The notes below the pieces were generated by a model. That model saw nothing but the letters and a program-made list of their open reading frames with translations, was not told the DNA's origin and did not search any database. Below, in pieces: positions 61,688 to 64,000 of a stretch of DNA of 64,000 nucleotides (the first letter of the stretch is position 1; each line of letters opens with the position of its first letter). The stretch is taken from positions 372,001 through 436,000 of the forward strand of contig NZ_MASW01000005.1 in assembly GCF_003202285.1 (NCBI RefSeq), in the 5' to 3' direction. This DNA is from Prauserella muralis (lineage in GTDB: Bacteria > Actinomycetota > Actinomycetes > Mycobacteriales > Pseudonocardiaceae). A program made the position numbers and the translations under genes.

Positions 61688-62371
61688 ATGGACAGACGGT
61701 GGGCCGGTACGGTGACGCGGCTGGTCACGAGAGTGCTGCTCGTGGCGGTGGCCGTGCTCGGGGTGCAACTCGCGACGAGCGCGCCCGCGGGCGGCGACCC
61801 GTCGTGGAGTGAGTGGGCCAAGCTGCGCATGTGCGAGTCCACGAACCGCTATCAGGTCAACACGGGCAACGGCTACTACGGTGCCTACCAGTTCGACCTG
61901 CCCACCTGGCGCAGCGTCGGAGGCCAGGGCAGACCGCATCAGGCCAGGCCTGCCGAGCAGGACTACCGGGCCCTGTACCTGTACCGGATGCGCGGCTGGC
62001 AGCCGTGGGAGTGCGCGGGCAAGGTCGGCCTGCGCAACGACCGCGACGCCCGCAGCAAGCGCAAGCCGACCTACGCCGAGTCGGCCTACATCGGCGGGGG
62101 AGGGCAGGCGAAGCCCACCGCGCCGAGTGGCCCTGGCCGCAAGCCCGCGTGGCCTGGAGTGGTCTACGCCTACGGCGACTGCGCGCCGCAGCTGCGGGCC
62201 TTCCAGCTGCGGATGAACGCCTTTGGTTACGACTTCCAGGGCACCGGGTGCTACTACCAGGAGACCAAGCGGGCGGTGCTTGCGCTGCAGCGCGCGAACG
62301 GCATCAGGGACTCCGGACGACTCGGACCGAAGACCTGGCACGCCGCCTGGGAGGGCAAGGCGCCCCGCTGA
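61688..62371 (+). CDS. Rpf-like transglycosylase with peptidoglycan-binding domain
   Basis: A 227-residue secreted cell-wall enzyme. Signal peptide LVTRVLLVAVAVLGVQLATS-APA (about 12-34). The resuscitation-promoting-factor domain follows (SEWAKLRMCESTNRYQVNTG, with Glu of CESTNRY as the catalytic acid; NGYYGAYQFDLPTWRSVGG). A Pro/Lys linker leads to a C-terminal peptidoglycan-binding-like domain (LRAFQLRMNAFGYDFQGTGC, AVLALQRANGIRDSGRLG). It cleaves muropeptides and may aid growth resumption. The ATG at 61688 follows TACTGT by 6 nt. Confidence 0.9.
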   Translation: MDRRWAGTVTRLVTRVLLVAVAVLGVQLATSAPAGGDPSWSEWAKLRMCESTNRYQVNTGNGYYGAYQFDLPTWRSVGGQGRPHQARPAEQDYRALYLYRMRGWQPWECAGKVGLRNDRDARSKRKPTYAESAYIGGGGQAKPTAPSGPGRKPAWPGVVYAYGDCAPQLRAFQLRMNAFGYDFQGTGCYYQETKRAVLALQRANGIRDSGRLGPKTWHAAWEGKAPR

Positions 62372-62417
62372 CCCGCCCGGATTCCTGACCCTGCTCGCCA
62401 GGTCGCGCGTCTGCGGC

Positions 62418-62470
62418 GAGCCGAAGGGCACCCTGGGTACCCACGGTGTACCGAAGGGCACCTTGGGCTC
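62418..62470. repeat. Interspersed palindromic element, family B, copy 3
   Basis: Begins GAGCCGAAGGGCACCCTGGG and contains GGTGTACCGAAGGGCACC before CTTGGGCTC; GAGCC and GGCTC are inverted ends. Lies between the convergent Rpf-like and GDPD genes, as do the other family B copies between convergent genes. Confidence 0.8.
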
Positions 62471-62497
62471 GGCCACGGCGTTGAATGGTGCGGGGCG

Positions 62498-63298
62498 CTA
62501 GCTCGCCGCGCCGGTGCCGGTTCCCGGCCACGCTCCGCGCTCGACGAGCACGTCGCGCAGCAGATCCGGCCGGTCGGTGACGATGCCCTGCACACCGAGA
62601 TCGAGCAGCGCCCGCATCTCGTCCTGGTCGTTGATGGTCCACGTGTGCACCTCGACACCCGCCTTGCGCGCGGACCGCAGGAACCCCTTGTCCACAATGG
62701 TCATCGGCCCCTGGGTCACCGGGACCTGCGCCATCGCACCCCGGCTGAGGAAACCCAGGCGGAGGAACGGCACCCAGCCGTTGGCCCACAGCACCGCCAC
62801 CGAGCGCGGACCGAGTGAGGTGATGAGCCTGCCGCCGCCGAGCTTGCGCAGCCGCGCGAGCCGCGCGTCGGAGAACGCCGCGGCCGCGACGCGGTGGAAG
62901 GCGTCGGTGCGCCGCAGCACGCGCAGGAACGGCTCGACCGCGTCGCCCGCCTTGACGTCGACGTTGAAGAACGCGTCCGGCAGTTCCTCCAGGACGTCCT
63001 CCAGCCGCGAGATCGGGGCCGTGCCACCGACCTTGGCCCTGCGCACCGCCGACCAGGTCTGCCGGGCGATCGGTCCGGTGCCGTCCGTGGTGCGGTCGAG
63101 CAGCGCGTCGTGGTGCACGACGACGACACCGTCGGAGGTCGCGTGCACGTCGGTCTCCACGTAGTGGTAGCCCTCGGCGACCGCGCGCCGGAAGGCGGGC
63201 AGGGAGTTCTCCAGACCGGCCAGGTCGCCGACGTGCCAGCCCCGGTGCGCGAACGCGCGCGGCAACGGCGTGGCCAGGTACGGGTGTGGCGAGAGCAC
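62498..63298 (-). CDS. Glycerophosphodiester phosphodiesterase
   Basis: A 266-residue GDPD-family protein. The signature AFAHRGWHVGDLAGLENSLP (about 15), YVETDVHATSDGVVVVHHDA (about 45-65) and FFNVDVKAGDAVEPFL hold the metal-binding His, Glu and Asp residues. VHTWTINDQDEMRALLDLG is the C-terminal conserved part. It hydrolyses glycerophosphodiesters to glycerol 3-phosphate. It has no signal peptide, so a cytosolic role is likely. GTG at 63298 is 66 bp from the divergent zinc-motif gene. Confidence 0.92.
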   Translation of the reverse strand: MLSPHPYLATPLPRAFAHRGWHVGDLAGLENSLPAFRRAVAEGYHYVETDVHATSDGVVVVHHDALLDRTTDGTGPIARQTWSAVRRAKVGGTAPISRLEDVLEELPDAFFNVDVKAGDAVEPFLRVLRRTDAFHRVAAAAFSDARLARLRKLGGGRLITSLGPRSVAVLWANGWVPFLRLGFLSRGAMAQVPVTQGPMTIVDKGFLRSARKAGVEVHTWTINDQDEMRALLDLGVQGIVTDRPDLLRDVLVERGAWPGTGTGAAS

Positions 63299-63351
63299 GT
63301 CTCCAGTGTGCCTGCCCGGCGTGGCCCCGGCATGAGCGCAGGATGGCGGGC

Positions 63352-63357
63352 TAGGGT
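63352..63357 (+). promoter_or_regulatory. -10 element of the zinc-motif gene
   Basis: TAGGGT ends 7 nt before the GTG at 63365, another leaderless arrangement. Confidence 0.5.
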
Positions 63358-63364
63358 CTGGCGG

Positions 63365-63745
63365 GTGAGCGAAGTGGCAGAGCAGACCAATCCGTCACGT
63401 GACGAATTGGCGCAGCTGCGGAAGCCGGTGCCGAAGCACTGCGGGTGGTGCGGCCGCAGGCTCGAACAGGGTACGACGGTGGGGCGCAGGCGCCGCTACT
63501 GCGGGCAGTCCTGCCGCCAGCGCGCCTACGAACGGCGGGCGGCCGTCCAGCGCACCGGCCTGCCCGAGGACGCTGTGGTGCTGTCCGACACCGAGCTCGC
63601 GGTGCTGCAGGACCGGCTGTTCCAGCTGCGGTGTGCCGCCGAGGACGTGGTGACGGCGGCCGAGGACGGCGCGGGCGCGGGCGAGCTGCGCCGGATGGCC
63701 GCCGAACTGGCTCGCTCGGCCAGGGAACTCGAACAACTCCGCTGA
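63365..63745 (+). CDS. Small zinc-finger protein (Cys4)
   Basis: A 126-residue protein. KHCGWCGRRLEQGTT and RRRRYCGQSCRQRAYERRAA (about 26-60) form a C-x2-C...C-x3-C cluster followed by a basic helix, common in small actinobacterial zinc proteins of unknown role. The C-terminal part is a long helix (TELAVLQDRLFQLRCAAED, LRRMAAELARSARELEQLR) with heptad-like Leu spacing, so dimerisation is plausible. GTG at 63365 after TAGGGT. DNA or RNA binding is inference. Confidence 0.78.
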   Translation: MSEVAEQTNPSRDELAQLRKPVPKHCGWCGRRLEQGTTVGRRRRYCGQSCRQRAYERRAAVQRTGLPEDAVVLSDTELAVLQDRLFQLRCAAEDVVTAAEDGAGAGELRRMAAELARSARELEQLR

Positions 63746-63783
63746 ACCCCGCCGGTTCGACGTCCAGCCAGTCCGCCACAAAA

Positions 63784-63796
63784 CGTCACGGTGACG
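63784..63796. promoter_or_regulatory. 13-bp palindrome upstream of a gene beyond the window
   Basis: CGTCACGGTGACG is a perfect inverted repeat with a single central base. TACGGT at 63812-63817 could be a -10 element just downstream. It may be an operator for a plus-strand gene starting after base 64000. The rest of 63746-64000 holds no complete gene that I can support. Confidence 0.4.
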
Positions 63797-63878
63797 AAAA
63801 CAGAGGCCGGGTACGGTGGCGGGGAAGGGCTCTGCCGTGCCACCGCGCACCGCGTTCCGCGTGGACACGGCGACTTCC

Positions 63879-63941
63879 ATGTTGCTGATGACCAGGCGGC
63901 AGTGCGGGGCGCGAGCCGCCACGTGTGCATCACGGCAGTGA
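63879..63941 (+). CDS. Possible 20-codon leader peptide at the window end
   Basis: ATG at 63879 opens MLLMTRRQCGARAATCASRQ, ending TGA at 63939-63941, with two cysteines. It would lie in the leader of a transcript from TACGGT at 63812. Short Cys-containing leader peptides are known in actinobacterial attenuation, but nothing downstream is visible to test this. A competing plus-strand frame that stays open to the window end makes the call weak. Confidence 0.2.
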   Translation: MLLMTRRQCGARAATCASRQ

Positions 63942-64000
63942 GAGCCAAGGGGCCGGGCGCGCCGCAAGCCGTCGCGACCCGGCGACGACCTCCTGCAGGT

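Overview
The window is about 72% GC chromosomal sequence of an actinomycete. Gene content and order resemble the Mycobacterium tuberculosis Rv2050–Rv2125 region: ppm1/lnt, rbpA, 5'-3' exonuclease, helY, tatA/tatC, pafB/pafC, pafA, prcA/prcB, pup, dop, mpa, trmI, a RecB-like nuclease, hisG/hisE, metH and a PAC2 protein. The protein sequences and several non-mycobacterial insertions point to Pseudonocardiales (Amycolatopsis, Saccharomonospora or Prauserella type); that placement is inference. No rRNA, tRNA, IS element, prophage or CRISPR array was found.

Layout. 1–9.7 kb: partial ABC-F ATPase, metallophosphoesterase, MFS exporter, PAC2 protein divergent from cobalamin-dependent methionine synthase metH, HAD hydrolase, methyltransferase and hisE-hisG. 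9.8–14.8 kb: ParA-like ATPase, thioesterase, RecB-family nuclease, site-2 protease and trmI. 15.9–33.2 kb: the Pup-proteasome region, with mpa, dop, pup, prcB, prcA, pafA, pafB and pafC. It is interrupted by three accessory blocks: reductase/TetR/aldo-keto reductase/lipoprotein/Nudix between mpa and dop, a PAP2-diacylglycerol kinase fusion between prcA and pafA, and an MMPL transporter/TetR pair between pafA and pafBC. 33.2–39.1 kb: small membrane protein, tatA, tatC, lipid kinase, MmcQ/YjbR protein and helY. 39.2–47.1 kb: two DUF4333 proteins flanking an Eis-like acetyltransferase, exonuclease, methyltransferase, M24 peptidase, Lrp regulator, a toxin-antitoxin pair and recQ. 47.2–54.5 kb: SGNH hydrolase, HAD phosphatase, a two-ATPase/one-permease ABC system and a KamA-type aminomutase. 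54.5–63.7 kb: amidohydrolase, lnt, ppm1, rbpA, a UMF1-type MFS protein, an Rpf-like transglycosylase, GDPD and a small zinc-motif protein.

How the genes work together. Dop and PafA attach and remove Pup; Mpa unfolds pupylated proteins into the PrcAB 20S core. PafBC is the DNA-damage transcription activator linked to this locus. Pup here ends in Gly-Gly-Glu, so it should be ligation-ready without deamidation. Lnt and Ppm1, separate genes here, act in lipoprotein acylation and mannosyl-donor synthesis.

Non-coding structure is the most novel part. (1) Three intergenic copies of an ~87-bp element contain exactly three AATG-x-x-GCATT units at a strict 30-bp period. (2) Three copies of a second palindromic element all lie between convergent genes. 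(3) A 27-bp direct repeat bounds one small gene in the mpa–dop interval and carries its promoter. (4) At least sixteen genes have a TAnnnT hexamer 6–7 nt before the start codon, the signature of leaderless transcripts; in two cases the upstream gene's stop codon forms part of the hexamer. A GGGAAT-N18-GTT promoter of SigR type precedes rbpA.
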